Shown: positions 19,069 through 31,312, counted from the stretch's first letter. The stretch is 64,000 bases of DNA from Comamonas sp. lk (GCA_945925985.1 CAMELV010000014.1:1-64000), one strand, 5' to 3'. Program-made: numbers and translations. Notes: generated by a model not told the origin, from the letters alone.

Positions 19069-19499
19069 CAAATTCACCTAACTATCAGTGCGAACTGGCG
19101 GCCGACAGGTTCAGTTTGAAGGTCACAGCACGACTTTCTGAAGGGGTCATCGCTTTGCCACGCGACACGACCGAACGTTTGCGGGCAGCGCGTGTAAGAG
19201 CAACAGCTAACCGTAAATCGATAGCAGCAAACAATCCAACGGCTGTTGTCGGGGCCAGTGCTGGCGCGGTGTTGGGGAGCAGCAGCCAATCAGCTTGGTG
19301 GGGACGACTGGCGGCCACCCTTCCGTTGCTGGCATTGTCGATAGGCCTGATCATGATCGATGCGATACAAGGCGATGAGCGCACCAAAGATCTGGCCGAA
19401 ATTGATGCTGCCATCCTAACGGACGACCTGCCACCGACTGCCTACGCCGATCCAGGGTTTACGCATTTTTTGAAACTTAATGTGTCACGCACGCCCTAA
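19065..19499 (+). CDS. DUF3619-like single-pass membrane protein, putative anti-sigma factor
   Basis: The 144-aa product has about 75 N-terminal residues without a signal peptide, one transmembrane segment (LAATLPLLALSIGLIMI, about residues 86-103) and a short acidic C-terminal tail containing DDLPPTAYADPGF. The start overlaps the sigma factor stop (ATGA), showing tight coupling. That topology and position are those of anti-sigma factors, but no known anti-sigma domain motif is visible, so this role is inference. The DUF3619 assignment rests on remembered gene order in Burkholderiales. Confidence 0.7.
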   Translation: MTNSPNYQCELAADRFSLKVTARLSEGVIALPRDTTERLRAARVRATANRKSIAANNPTAVVGASAGAVLGSSSQSAWWGRLAATLPLLALSIGLIMIDAIQGDERTKDLAEIDAAILTDDLPPTAYADPGFTHFLKLNVSRTP

Positions 19500-19505
19500 C
19501 CGACA

Positions 19506-20237
19506 ATGTCAACACGTATCGCCCTTCTGATGCCCCTTCACCAAGGCTTCGTTACACATGCTGTTCTTCGGGCTGGGATGATTGGTGCGACCGTGTGCTT
19601 CTCGGCAGCGGCTATAGGTGCAGTGACTCCAACCGACCAAGCGAGCAGTGCACTGACACCTGCGACTTCCATGAAGGCGTTGGTAGCGAAGACTACCGAA
19701 TCGCCCAACTCATCGACCCCACTTAAAGCAAATTCGAAACCAAATTGGCATGAGTTGACTGCAGCACAGCAGATCTCTTTGAAACCGTTGGCCGCCAACT
19801 GGAGCAGTCTTGGCGAAGCACAAAAGAGGAAATGGATAGCTATTGCAACCAGCTACCCCAAGCTTTCCAACGCAGAGCAGGTTAAGCTCCATAGCCGGAT
19901 GACCGACTGGGCTGCGTTGAGTCAACACCAACGAGCACAAGCCCGGTTGAATTTCGCTGAAACAAAACTGGCCACACCGAGTCAGAAAACTGCCACATGG
20001 CAGGCCTATCAAGCGCTCAGTCCGGCTGAAAAAAAGAAACTGGGAAGTCTGGCGGCCACCAAGGGATCCGGAGTTGCCGCTGTAGCCAGACCAGTCTCAC
20101 CGCAAAAACTAGTCTCCATTCCTCTCAGCCGACCTGCGCCTAAACAAGGCCTGAAAATGGCTGCGGCAAAGCCGGCAGTGGACCAAAACACTCTGCTACC
20201 CTCTCCGGCTGATCCCGCTGTCTTGCCAAAGAACTGA
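19506..20237 (+). CDS. DUF3106-like exported protein
   Basis: A 243-aa protein with a hydrophobic N-terminal segment (about residues 20-40) that could be a signal peptide or anchor. The central part (about 75-155) has repeated helical units with conserved Trp, such as LKPLAANWSSL, KRKWIAIATSYP, HSRMTDWAALS and ATWQAYQALS. This is the DUF3106 pattern and resembles periplasmic helical-repeat sensors. The C-terminus is proline- and alanine-rich. It starts 6 bp after the membrane protein gene. Function is unknown; its position suggests an envelope part of the sigma/anti-sigma module. Confidence 0.7.
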   Translation: MSTRIALLMPLHQGFVTHAVLRAGMIGATVCFSAAAIGAVTPTDQASSALTPATSMKALVAKTTESPNSSTPLKANSKPNWHELTAAQQISLKPLAANWSSLGEAQKRKWIAIATSYPKLSNAEQVKLHSRMTDWAALSQHQRAQARLNFAETKLATPSQKTATWQAYQALSPAEKKKLGSLAATKGSGVAAVARPVSPQKLVSIPLSRPAPKQGLKMAAAKPAVDQNTLLPSPADPAVLPKN

Positions 20238-20252
20238 GCCTCGAGGAACCTA

Positions 20253-20755
20253 ATGACGCCCGCACAGTTGCAAACTCCTAGCCTGGCGAGGCGAATGGCT
20301 TGCTGGGTCTATGAAGGCATCCTGCTTTTTGGCGTTGTGTTCATTTTCGGCTACTTGTTCGGCACCCTGACGCAAACCCGGCACGCCCTGGATAACCGAC
20401 ACGCACTGCAAGCCTTCCTCTTTCTGATATTCGGAATTTACTTCGTATGGCTTTGGTCTCGGGGGCAAACCCTCGCCATGAAGACTTGGAACATACGAAT
20501 TGTTGACACGGCCGGGCGGGCGATTTCCCAGCCAAGGGCGCTACTACGCTACGGCCTAAGTTGGCTATGGTTACTGCCTGCTCTGGGGGCTGTGGCGCCG
20601 TTTAGCTTACCCGCTGGAGAAGTTGTTGTTGTCGTCCTGGGCTGGGTGGCAATTTGGGCTGTTCTGAGTCGATTCCATCCTGAGCAGCAATTTCTGCATG
20701 ATGTACTAGCGGGGACCCGGCTTGTTTCAGATACGCCCAAAGGCCGAGTCAAAGG

Positions 20756-20759
<4 letters not shown>
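20253..20759 (+). CDS. RDD family membrane protein
   Basis: A 168-aa inner-membrane protein. The RDD signature appears as LARRMACWVYEGILLF at the N-terminus, and the core continues with three or four hydrophobic segments and the loop TLAMKTWNIRIVDTAG. GAGGAA lies 4 bp before the ATG. It overlaps the next gene by 4 bp. RDD proteins have mixed roles, including Na+/H+ exchange in one case; no role can be assigned here. Confidence 0.85.
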
Positions 20760-23369
<2,610 letters not shown>

Positions 23370-23398
23370 TGAACGCGTTTAGAAAGATTGGAGATTCA

Positions 23399-24607
23399 GT
23401 GGCAAATGATGCTGACGATTATGTCATCCGAGTTGTAGATTCCACGGCTTGCATTGATGCCGGGCAATGGAATGCGTTGTTAGCGACACAAAGCGATGCC
23501 ACACCCTTCATGAGCCACGAATACCTGGCAGCACTTGAGGCGAGTGGCAGCGCCGTGGCAGCCACTGGCTGGCACGCTCAATTTCTGCTGCTGGAGAAGG
23601 GGCACCGACTTGTCGGGGGCTGTGCACTTTACTTAAAAAATCATTCTCACGGTGAGTATGTGTTTGACTGGTCATGGGCGAACGCTTATGCTCAAAACGG
23701 GCTGCCCTATTATCCGAAGGCCTTAGTCGCTGTGCCTTTCACGCCCGTACCGGGAGGCCGCTTGCTAGCCAGCAACAACGCGGATCGCGCACAAGTCGCC
23801 GCCAGACTGGTGGAATGGTGCCGGTCGCGACAGTTGTCGTCGCTGCATGTGCTGTTTTGCAGCCCGCAGGATCAAGAAGCCTGTGTCCAGGCCGGGATGA
23901 TGCTACGACACACCGTGCAGTTTCATTGGAACAACAGCGAGCCCGGCTACGCTGACTTCGACGCTTTCCTAAGTTCGCTATCTCAGGACAAGCGAAAAAA
24001 AATCCGACAGGAGCGACGCAAGGTGGCCGAGGCAGGCGTCAGCTTCCGCTGGTCAAAAGGCACGGCAATCAGTCCCATTGACTGGGAGTTTTTTTTCCGT
24101 TGCTACGAACGCACTTACATTGAACATGGCAATGCACCCTATCTAAACCGGCATTTCTTCGACGATATGGCAACGACGATGCCAGAAAACTGGCTGCTGT
24201 TTATTGCCGAACGTGATGGAAGGCCAATCGCTTCAAGTTTGATAGCTATAAAGCCAAGCGGGGCAAGGGCTAGAGCCGAATTTTATCCTGATAGGCAGGG
24301 CGCTGTAGCCTACGGCCGCTACTGGGGAGCACTGGAGCGGGTGGACTGCCTGCATTTCGAAGCCTGCTACTACCAACCACTGCAATGGTGCATCGAAAAC
24401 GGTTACCAGCGCTTTGAGGGTGGTGCCCAAGGCGAGCACAAATTAGCGCGTGCACTGCTGCCAGTCATGGCCACCAGTGCACATTGGCTGGCTCACCCGG
24501 CGTTCGCCGATGCGGTCGAGAAATTTTTGGAGCGAGAGGGCGAGGGCGTCAGCGAATACCTCGACGACCTGCGCCAGCGCAGCCCCATGCGTAAAGCTGA
24601 CAGCTAG
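23399..24607 (+). CDS. COG3146 (DUF482) acyltransferase-like protein
   Basis: A 402-aa protein of the GNAT-fold COG3146 family, annotated by others as peptidoglycan-recognition or acyltransferase-like but without a proven reaction. Family landmarks are SLSQDKRKKIRQERRKV near residue 200 and RFEGGAQGEHKLARALLPV near 345. The start is GTG at 23399 with TTGGAGA 5 bp upstream; an ATG at 23363 would overlap nadE and lacks a site. Residues about 279-297 are an extra segment compared with the family as I remember it, and match a short DNA repeat that also occurs in addA. Confidence 0.8.
   Translation: MANDADDYVIRVVDSTACIDAGQWNALLATQSDATPFMSHEYLAALEASGSAVAATGWHAQFLLLEKGHRLVGGCALYLKNHSHGEYVFDWSWANAYAQNGLPYYPKALVAVPFTPVPGGRLLASNNADRAQVAARLVEWCRSRQLSSLHVLFCSPQDQEACVQAGMMLRHTVQFHWNNSEPGYADFDAFLSSLSQDKRKKIRQERRKVAEAGVSFRWSKGTAISPIDWEFFFRCYERTYIEHGNAPYLNRHFFDDMATTMPENWLLFIAERDGRPIASSLIAIKPSGARARAEFYPDRQGAVAYGRYWGALERVDCLHFEACYYQPLQWCIENGYQRFEGGAQGEHKLARALLPVMATSAHWLAHPAFADAVEKFLEREGEGVSEYLDDLRQRSPMRKADS
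24236..24288. repeat. Short interspersed repeat, copy A, inside the COG3146 gene
   Basis: About 53 bp containing TTTGATAGCT, AGCCAAGC and CAAGGGCT in that order, the same blocks and spacing as copy B at 56117. It is read in frame and adds a segment containing KPSGARARAEF to the protein. I recall similar short elements in Comamonadaceae genomes, but could not check. Confidence 0.65.
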
Positions 24608-24613
24608 CGCCAC

Positions 24614-25141
24614 TCAGTCCTGCGGGATGCTTGACACCAATCCCATTTCGGCATTGCTCATCAGGGCATCCATGTTGATGACGATCAGCATCCTGTCGCC
24701 AACAGTGGCTAGCCCAGTGATGAACCTTGCATCGACCGCCGTCTCGAAATGAGGCGCAGGCTTGATGGCGTCCAAGGCCAGAGTGACCACATCGGACACG
24801 GCGTCCACCACCGCCCCAAGCAAAGTACCCCGAACATTTAGAATGATGACCACCGTAAACTCGTTATATACGACAGACTCAATGTTGAGCTTGAGGCGCA
24901 AGTCGACGATTGGAACGATCACGCCACGCAAATTAATCACGCCTTTAATGAACTCGGGGGCATTCACCATCCGAGTGGGGACTTCATAAGATCGAATTTC
25001 CTGCACTCGCAGGATATCAATCGCGTAGTCTTCCTCTCCCAGGCGCAGTGTCAGGTATTGGCTGCCCTCAATGAGGTTCCTCCGAGCGTAACCTGCCGAC
25101 TGGAAAGATTTCGAATTTCTGATTTGCATCGGTTCCGTCAC
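24614..25141 (-). CDS. cheW: CheW-like chemotaxis coupling protein
   Basis: A 175-aa single CheW domain (about residues 22-165), with FIKGVINLRGVIVPIVDLR near 63-82, the most conserved part of the fold. CheW links chemoreceptors to the CheA kinase. The start is GTG at 25141 with AGGAG 7 bp upstream. There are no cheA, cheY or receptor genes nearby, so this is an orphan or belongs to a system elsewhere. It converges with the COG3146 gene with a 6-bp gap. Confidence 0.9.
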   Translation of the reverse strand: MTEPMQIRNSKSFQSAGYARRNLIEGSQYLTLRLGEEDYAIDILRVQEIRSYEVPTRMVNAPEFIKGVINLRGVIVPIVDLRLKLNIESVVYNEFTVVIILNVRGTLLGAVVDAVSDVVTLALDAIKPAPHFETAVDARFITGLATVGDRMLIVINMDALMSNAEMGLVSSIPQD

Positions 25142-25233
25142 GTCGACTCCTGGTACTGCCGGGAGGCATTGGCCTCATGATACACGCGCACCACGTCCGC
25201 CTCACTGGCCCAACACGCATAATGATGCCCGCC

Positions 25234-25770
25234 TCAGGCGTTTGCCCTGTTGTAATTGGCAATGCCGTCCATGACTTCCTGCTGCGCCGACTCGGGCCCT
25301 TCCCATCCCAGAATCTTGACCCATTTGCCCTCTTCCAAATCCTTGTAATGCTCAAAAAAATGGGCAATAGTTTTCAGGCGCAGAGGGTTGAGGTCTTCTG
25401 GCTTTTGCCATTGCGAGTAAATCGACAGGATCTTGTTCGTAGGAACAGCTAGGATCTTGCCATCCTCTCCGGCTTCATCCTGCATTTTCAGAATGCCGAT
25501 GGCGCGGCAAGTGACCACCACGCCCGGGATAAGTGGCACGGGGGTCACGACCAACACGTCGACCGGGTCACCGTCACCTGAAATGGTCTTGGGAACGTAG
25601 CCATAGTTGGTCGGGTAATGCATGGATGTGCTCATAAAGCGGTCCACGAAAATTGCGCCGGTGGTCTTGTCAACTTCATATTTGACAGGGTCTGCATTCA
25701 TTGGAATTTCAATGATCACATTGAAGGCTTGTGGGACATTTTTGCCGGGGGTGACGTTGTCGAGGGACAT
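25234..25770 (-). CDS. ppa: Inorganic pyrophosphatase (soluble, family I)
   Basis: Hydrolyses pyrophosphate in the cytoplasm. The 178-aa protein has the family I active-site signature DGDPVDVLV near residues 66-74 and the metal-binding segment [13 protein letters not shown] near 98-110. It is divergent from the membrane pyrophosphatase gene across a 226-bp gap, so both ways of using pyrophosphate are encoded side by side. Confidence 0.96.
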   Translation of the reverse strand: MSLDNVTPGKNVPQAFNVIIEIPMNADPVKYEVDKTTGAIFVDRFMSTSMHYPTNYGYVPKTISGDGDPVDVLVVTPVPLIPGVVVTCRAIGILKMQDEAGEDGKILAVPTNKILSIYSQWQKPEDLNPLRLKTIAHFFEHYKDLEEGKWVKILGWEGPESAQQEVMDGIANYNRANA

Positions 25771-25900
25771 GGTGGTGGTTCTGGTTACGTTGAATCGGTC
25801 TGGCCTAAGGATTAACCCTGATTTTACTTACTCACCACTTGCTCGGGCTGGAAACTCTCCGTTTTCACGTTACAGTCCGCCGGTTGGCCAATCGGAGGCA

Positions 25901-25969
25901 CCCACTCAGCAGTGGGCGCTTCACGGCGAGGAAGCAACGCAGCGGTAGGGCCGATGACGTTGCCCTACC
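25901..25969 (+). promoter_or_regulatory. Structured 5' leader of hppA
   Basis: Two inverted repeats lie just before hppA: CCCACT/AGTGGG with a 4-nt loop (25901-25916), and a perfect 8-bp GGTAGGGC/GCCCTACC with a 10-nt loop (25944-25969), which ends 27 bp before the ATG. Neither has a T tail. A structured leader or protein-binding site is possible. No known riboswitch was recognised. Confidence 0.35.
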
Positions 25970-25996
25970 TTCAGCGAAACAACTGGAGATTCAACT

Positions 25997-28066
25997 ATGG
26001 CAGGCAACTCAGCGTTAATTTTGGCGCTCGTTTGTGGATTTATAGCCGTTGCATACGGCATTTGGGCTCGCAGCTGGATTCTTTCTCAAGATCCCGGCAA
26101 TGCGCGCATGCAAGAGATTGCAGCAGCTATTCAAACTGGCGCAGCAGCCTATTTGGCGCGGCAATACAAGACCATCGCCATCGTCGGTGTGGTGTTAACG
26201 GTTCTTATCGCTATCTTTCTGGACGGACTCAGCGCTCTCGGCTTTGTGGTGGGCGCGGTGCTGTCGGGGGCTTGCGGCTTCATTGGCATGAACATCTCTG
26301 TGCGCGCCAATGTGCGCACGGCACAAGCTGCTACCAGAGGTATTGGCCCGGCACTGGACGTCGCGTTCCGGGGCGGCGCCATCACGGGCATGTTGGTGGT
26401 TGGGTTGGGGTTGTTGGGGGTCACTGCTTTCTACTGGTTTCTGGTGGGCAATGGCAACTTCACGCCCGACAAGAATCTGGCCAAGTTGCTGGATCCACTG
26501 ATCGGATTCGCATTTGGTTCTTCGCTGATTTCCATTTTTGCCCGCTTGGGCGGTGGTATTTTCACCAAGGGTGCCGACGTGGGCGCCGACCTGGTGGGCA
26601 AGGTTGAAGCCGGTATTCCAGAAGATGACCCCCGAAATCCTGCCGTGATTGCTGACAATGTGGGTGACAACGTTGGCGACTGCGCAGGCATGGCCGCAGA
26701 TCTTTTTGAAACCTACGCGGTCACATTAATCGCCACCATGGTGCTAGGCGCACTGCTGGTGACTTCCGCTGGAACCAGTGCCGTTATTTACCCTCTGGCT
26801 CTCGGCGCTGTGTCGATCATTGCATCCATCATTGGTTGCTTTTTCGTCAAGGCAAGCCCAGGAATGAAGAACGTGATGCCGGCGCTTTACAAAGGCTTGG
26901 CGGTCGCCGGTGGCCTGTCTTTGATCGCCTTCTACTTCGTCACCCAATGGTTGATGCCGGACAACGCCATCACCGCCAGTGGCAGCCAGATGAAGCTATT
27001 TGGCGCATGCACCGTTGGCTTGGTCCTGACCGCTGCATTGGTTTGGATCACGGAGTACTACACCGGCACCCAATACGCGCCGGTACAGCACATTGCTCAG
27101 TCGTCGACTACCGGTCACGGCACCAACATCATTGCCGGCCTCGGCGTCTCCATGCGATCGACCGCCTGGCCCGTGATCTTTGTTTGCGTTGCTATCTGGA
27201 CCTCATACTCACTGGCCGGTCTGTACGGCATCGCGATTGCCGCAACGTCTATGCTCAGCATGGCTGGCATTGTGGTGGCTCTGGACGCCTATGGACCAAT
27301 CACCGACAACGCGGGCGGCATTGCCGAGATGGCAGAACTCCCCGCCAGCGTCCGCGAGATCACCGACCCGCTGGACGCTGTGGGCAACACCACCAAGGCA
27401 GTGACAAAAGGCTATGCCATCGGCTCTGCCGGTTTGGCGGCCTTGGTACTGTTTGCTGACTACACCCACAAGCTGGAAAGCTACGGCAAAGTCATCACCT
27501 TTGACTTGAGCAACCCCATGGTCATCATCGGGCTGTTCATCGGCGGCCTGATTCCTTACCTCTTCGGCGCCATGGCCATGGAAGCCGTTGGGCGTGCGGC
27601 AGGCTCCGTCGTGGTTGAAGTCAGGCGGCAATTCCGGGACATCAAAGGCATCATGGATGGCACCGGAAAACCCGAATACGACACAGCGGTCGACATGCTG
27701 ACCACGGCTGCCATCAAAGAGATGATGATTCCCTCACTGCTGCCCGTGGTGGCTCCGATTTTGGTGGGTCTGGTCCTCGGCCCTGCCGCCCTTGGCGGCT
27801 TGCTGATGGGCACCATCGTGACCGGCTTGTTTGTGGCGATTTCCATGTGTACCGGCGGAGGCGCCTGGGATAACGCCAAGAAGTACATCGAAGACGGTCA
27901 CCATGGTGGCAAGGGCTCTGAAACGCACAAGGCTGCCGTCACTGGTGACACGGTTGGCGACCCCTACAAGGACACTGCTGGCCCGGCAATCAATCCGCTG
28001 ATCAAGATCATCAACATCGTAGCGCTGCTGATTGTTCCCGTGATGATGAAAATTCACGGCGGTTGA
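25997..28066 (+). CDS. hppA: Proton-pumping membrane pyrophosphatase
   Basis: Couples pyrophosphate hydrolysis to H+ transport across the inner membrane. The 689-aa protein has about 15-16 membrane segments. The substrate-binding core is [18 protein letters not shown] near residues 185-202, then [17 protein letters not shown]. The segment GNTTKA near residue 462 carries Lys, which in this family marks the K+-independent type (K+-dependent types have Ala). GGAGA lies 8 bp before the ATG. A strong terminator follows. It is divergent from ppa. Confidence 0.96.
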   Translation: MAGNSALILALVCGFIAVAYGIWARSWILSQDPGNARMQEIAAAIQTGAAAYLARQYKTIAIVGVVLTVLIAIFLDGLSALGFVVGAVLSGACGFIGMNISVRANVRTAQAATRGIGPALDVAFRGGAITGMLVVGLGLLGVTAFYWFLVGNGNFTPDKNLAKLLDPLIGFAFGSSLISIFARLGGGIFTKGADVGADLVGKVEAGIPEDDPRNPAVIADNVGDNVGDCAGMAADLFETYAVTLIATMVLGALLVTSAGTSAVIYPLALGAVSIIASIIGCFFVKASPGMKNVMPALYKGLAVAGGLSLIAFYFVTQWLMPDNAITASGSQMKLFGACTVGLVLTAALVWITEYYTGTQYAPVQHIAQSSTTGHGTNIIAGLGVSMRSTAWPVIFVCVAIWTSYSLAGLYGIAIAATSMLSMAGIVVALDAYGPITDNAGGIAEMAELPASVREITDPLDAVGNTTKAVTKGYAIGSAGLAALVLFADYTHKLESYGKVITFDLSNPMVIIGLFIGGLIPYLFGAMAMEAVGRAAGSVVVEVRRQFRDIKGIMDGTGKPEYDTAVDMLTTAAIKEMMIPSLLPVVAPILVGLVLGPAALGGLLMGTIVTGLFVAISMCTGGGAWDNAKKYIEDGHHGGKGSETHKAAVTGDTVGDPYKDTAGPAINPLIKIINIVALLIVPVMMKIHGG

Positions 28067-28084
28067 ATCGGTTCGCTTGCGGAC

Positions 28085-28112
28085 AAGGCCCGCCTCGGCG
28101 GGCCTTTTTTTT
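28085..28112 (+). terminator. Rho-independent terminator of hppA
   Basis: AAGGCCCGCC (28085-28094) pairs with GGCGGGCCTT (28097-28106), followed by a run of T. Confidence 0.9.
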
Positions 28113-28277
28113 GCCCCGCGCTTACACCACAACGCGAGCACCAATTCAGTCCGATGGGAATCCAAGAATCGATTACATTGGACGAAAGTGCAACATGCTG
28201 GCCATTGTTAGTCAGCTTTGACTAGCTGCAATGAGATCCGGGCTGTCTGCTCGCCTTGCAAGGAAGTCGGTATTTTT

Positions 28278-30554
28278 ATGAATCAACGTTTCATCCGAAT
28301 CGTCCTCGGACTATGCGTCACACTGCCATTTGTGCTGCATATGCTGCATATGCCTCGCCTGGATATGCTGGACCAGATCGACCAAAAAGTCGCAGACATC
28401 CGGATGCGTCTGGACAACGAGTTCAGAAGCTTTAAATTGGATCCGGTAAAAAAGGCGGTGGTCGACTCCATCGTCATTCTTGATATTGATGAGCGAAGCC
28501 TCACCGATCTGGGCCGTTGGCCCTGGAGTCGCGACAAACTGGCAAATATCATGGACTTGCTGTTTGACAAGTACCAAATTGGGGTGCTCGGTTTTGACGT
28601 CGTATTTGCAGAACCAGACACCAGCTCAGGCCTGAATACGTTGAAGGCACTTGAGCGAGGCCCGCTTAAAGACAGCCCAGGTTTTGCCGCATCGCTGCAG
28701 CGACTGGCGCCCGACCTGGACTACGATGCCCGATTTGCAGAATCAATCAAGGGGCGTAATGTCGTCATGGGCGCCTACCTCAGTGGCGACAAAGGCGCGA
28801 CCAAAAGCGGCACACTCTCGGCCCCCCCAACGCCCGCAACCGGTTTTCCAGAACTGGGGGTGAACTGGTACCAGTGGTCTGGCCACGGCGGAAATTTGCC
28901 CGATCTAGCTGGAGCTGCAGCCAGCACAGCCATATTCAACACCGTAGTCGACAACGATGGCGTCGTACGACGCACGCCGGCAGTTTTTAAATACCAGGGC
29001 GGCTACTACGAGGCCCTTTCAGTGGCGGTGCTGAGATCCAAACTCAACGCGCCCCCCGCCATGCCCGGCGCAACTGCCGGCGGTGCTTTGGCGCAATCTG
29101 CCGGCTACTTGAATATTGAGTGGATGACAATCAAAGCCCCCGGCCAGCGTCCGCTGCGGATTCCTGTGGACAGCGAGGCCAGCATGCTGATCCCCTACCG
29201 TGGTGATGGCGGCCCCAACGGCGGCACCTTCAAGTACATCTCACTTGCAGACGTTGCATCTGGCAAAACACTGCTCGCCGACCTCAAAGGTAAGATCACT
29301 TTGGTTGGGACGTCTGCGCCGGGCCTAGTGGATCTGCGCTCTACCCCCGTTGGAACGACCTACCCTGGCGTAGAAATTCATGCCAATTTGATTTCGGGAA
29401 TTTTGTTGCAAGATCTGAAGGAGCAGCCAGCCTACGTGGTCGGCGCCGAGCTGATTCTGCTGCTGATCACCAGCGCAGCCTTGATCTTCGCGCTGCCATT
29501 CCTGTCGCCGGTTATGGGTATCAGCCTTTTTCTAGTTGTGGGGTTGGCCATCATCGGGATCAACTACACGGCCTATATTAATGGTGTGATGCTACCCATG
29601 GCCAGCGGCCTGTTGGCTGCGCTGGTCGTGTTCATCACTGACACCGCCTACGGGTACTTTGTCGAAAGTCGTAGTAAACGCCAGTTCCAGAGCCTGTTTG
29701 GCCAATATGTGCCACCGGAACTCGTTAGCGAAATGGCGCGTGATCCAACCGCCTACAGCATGGAACCCAAGAGTGCGAACATAACCGCACTGTTTTGCGA
29801 TGTGCGCGGCTTCACATCCATCTCGGAAACCCTGTCACCGCGCGATCTGGCCCTATACATCAATGAGTATCTGAGTGCCATGTCGGCAGCTATATCGGCG
29901 CACAATGGCACGCTGGACAAGTACATCGGCGATGCCGTGATGGCATTTTGGGGCGCGCCAGTACCGATGAACGACCATGCCCGCCAAGGCGTACTTGCCG
30001 CCCTTGAAATGCAGAAAGCCACAGCTATCCTGCGCGAACAGTTTCGGTCACGGGGCTGGCCGGAACTGAAAATCGGTATTGGCCTGAATACGGGCGATGT
30101 GCGGGTGGGTGACATGGGCTCAAAGGTCCGCAAGGCCTACACAGTCATGGGTGATGCCGTGAACCTGGCATCGCGACTGGAAGGCCGTACCAAGGGATAT
30201 GGCGTCGGCATCTTGGTGGGCCAAGCAACGGCACGACTGGTCGATGATGTGGTGTTCAAGGAACTTGACCGGGTGCGGGTCAAGGGCAAAAGCGAGCCGG
30301 TCACAATTTACGAACCACTGGCGCAGCAGGGCGAACTCTCGCAGACACAGAACCTTGAACTGGCGCAGTGGCAACTTTGCCTGGTGGCTTATCGTGAACA
30401 GCGCTGGGCTGATGCGCGTGACTGCCTGGCCAAACTGCAGGTGATGGCGCCAGGCGCCTATTTGTACGAGCTGTATGCAGGCCGTATCCAGGCCCTGGTC
30501 AACACCCCACCGGGGGGAGACTGGGACGGCGTCACGAATTTCGAGGACAAATAA
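28278..30554 (+). CDS. CHASE2-domain adenylate cyclase
   Basis: A membrane class III nucleotidyl cyclase. After an N-terminal membrane helix it has an extracytoplasmic CHASE2 sensor domain (about residues 35-400), then three transmembrane segments (about 400-475) and a catalytic domain (about 505-690). The catalytic domain carries the metal-binding Asp in FCDVRGFTS and, further on, DKYIGDAVMAFWGAP and KAYTVMGDAVNLASR, all consistent with an active enzyme; the Lys in DKYIGD favours ATP. The start at 28278 (AAGGAAG upstream) gives 758 aa; a TTG at 28218 is less likely. The 3' end overlaps the convergent tetR gene by 23 bp. Confidence 0.9.
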   Translation: MNQRFIRIVLGLCVTLPFVLHMLHMPRLDMLDQIDQKVADIRMRLDNEFRSFKLDPVKKAVVDSIVILDIDERSLTDLGRWPWSRDKLANIMDLLFDKYQIGVLGFDVVFAEPDTSSGLNTLKALERGPLKDSPGFAASLQRLAPDLDYDARFAESIKGRNVVMGAYLSGDKGATKSGTLSAPPTPATGFPELGVNWYQWSGHGGNLPDLAGAAASTAIFNTVVDNDGVVRRTPAVFKYQGGYYEALSVAVLRSKLNAPPAMPGATAGGALAQSAGYLNIEWMTIKAPGQRPLRIPVDSEASMLIPYRGDGGPNGGTFKYISLADVASGKTLLADLKGKITLVGTSAPGLVDLRSTPVGTTYPGVEIHANLISGILLQDLKEQPAYVVGAELILLLITSAALIFALPFLSPVMGISLFLVVGLAIIGINYTAYINGVMLPMASGLLAALVVFITDTAYGYFVESRSKRQFQSLFGQYVPPELVSEMARDPTAYSMEPKSANITALFCDVRGFTSISETLSPRDLALYINEYLSAMSAAISAHNGTLDKYIGDAVMAFWGAPVPMNDHARQGVLAALEMQKATAILREQFRSRGWPELKIGIGLNTGDVRVGDMGSKVRKAYTVMGDAVNLASRLEGRTKGYGVGILVGQATARLVDDVVFKELDRVRVKGKSEPVTIYEPLAQQGELSQTQNLELAQWQLCLVAYREQRWADARDCLAKLQVMAPGAYLYELYAGRIQALVNTPPGGDWDGVTNFEDK

Positions 30555-31179
30555 CGCCCTTTTTTTGCCCTGCCGCGGGTCCCTCCACGACGGTGCGGAC
30601 CATTGCGGCGGCTGTCGCGGCGATTGCCGGAATTCGATGAATGTTATTTTTCTCTATAGCCAATAAAATCAATTCATTGACGCCGCCCACCACCGCTACA
30701 GCCATATCTGGCGAAAGCAAGACACGCGACGGATCTACGTTGATGACCGTTAGCATGAAGTCGGCAATGTCCTGGTTGACCCGCCGTCGCGCCTCAAGGC
30801 CCGACCCGCCAAGACCCAAGATTTCAACGTACAGGGTACGCAGCAACACGGGGTCACTGGCCAAGCACTCCAAATAGGCCTGGAGCGCCTGCTCCACCTG
30901 AGTCTGCCAACTGCGCTTGGGGTCTAGGGCAGATCGCAACACCTTTAATGCAACTAAACTGGCCGCCTCGTACAGGGCGATCAGGCAGTCAGCCCTGTCA
31001 GGGAAATGTTCATAGAAGGTCCTGCGGGACACCCCTGCTTCGCGCACTATGTCAGACACTGTGCTACCGGCATAGCCCTTGGCGGCTACGCTTCTGGCCA
31101 TGCCCTCAAGTAGGCGCTGACGGTGAGCCTGATGCTCTATAGGAAGTGAAGTTGATCGCATTTTACGTCGGGTGATCAT
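30532..31179 (-). CDS. TetR/AcrR family transcriptional regulator
   Basis: A 215-aa repressor-type protein. The N-terminal helix-turn-helix (about residues 20-65) reads TVSDIVREAGVSRRTFYEHFPDR, typical of TetR. The C-terminal ligand domain is unassigned. It is divergent from a gene group with a PF10118-type protein, an aldehyde dehydrogenase and an SDR, across a 133-bp gap that holds three dyads, so it most likely controls both directions. Start at 31179 or 31161; neither has a good ribosome binding site. Confidence 0.9.
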   Translation of the reverse strand: MITRRKMRSTSLPIEHQAHRQRLLEGMARSVAAKGYAGSTVSDIVREAGVSRRTFYEHFPDRADCLIALYEAASLVALKVLRSALDPKRSWQTQVEQALQAYLECLASDPVLLRTLYVEILGLGGSGLEARRRVNQDIADFMLTVINVDPSRVLLSPDMAVAVVGGVNELILLAIEKNNIHRIPAIAATAAAMVRTVVEGPAAGQKKGVICPRNS

Positions 31180-31193
31180 TGAACGCTTATAAA

Positions 31194-31205
31194 ACAGACG
31201 TCTGT
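31194..31205. promoter_or_regulatory. Palindrome ACAGACGTCTGT (likely TetR operator)
   Basis: A perfect 12-bp palindrome 15 bp upstream of the tetR start codon. Size and position fit an autorepression operator; use by this regulator is inference. Confidence 0.55.
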
Positions 31206-31227
31206 AACAGTACTGCGCAACTCAAAT

Positions 31228-31250
31228 GGTACTTGACAATATCAAGTACC
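31228..31250. promoter_or_regulatory. Dyad GGTACTTGA-N5-TCAAGTACC with embedded -35 box
   Basis: A perfect 9-bp inverted repeat with a 5-nt spacer. The consensus -35 hexamer TTGACA (31233-31238) lies inside it, so a bound protein would block the rightward promoter. Its outer GGTAC/GTACC arms recur in the next dyad. Confidence 0.6.
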
Positions 31251-31268
31251 TTCGGCACACTAGCGATT

Positions 31269-31284
31269 GGTACGCGATCGTACC
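31269..31284. promoter_or_regulatory. Dyad GGTACG-N4-CGTACC near the expected start of transcription
   Basis: A 6-bp inverted repeat sharing GGTAC/GTACC arms with the dyad at 31228. The centres are about 37 bp apart. It lies just downstream of where the -10 box of the TTGACA promoter should be. Confidence 0.5.
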
Positions 31285-31312
31285 GACTATCACACACTAG
31301 AGGGAATTCTGA

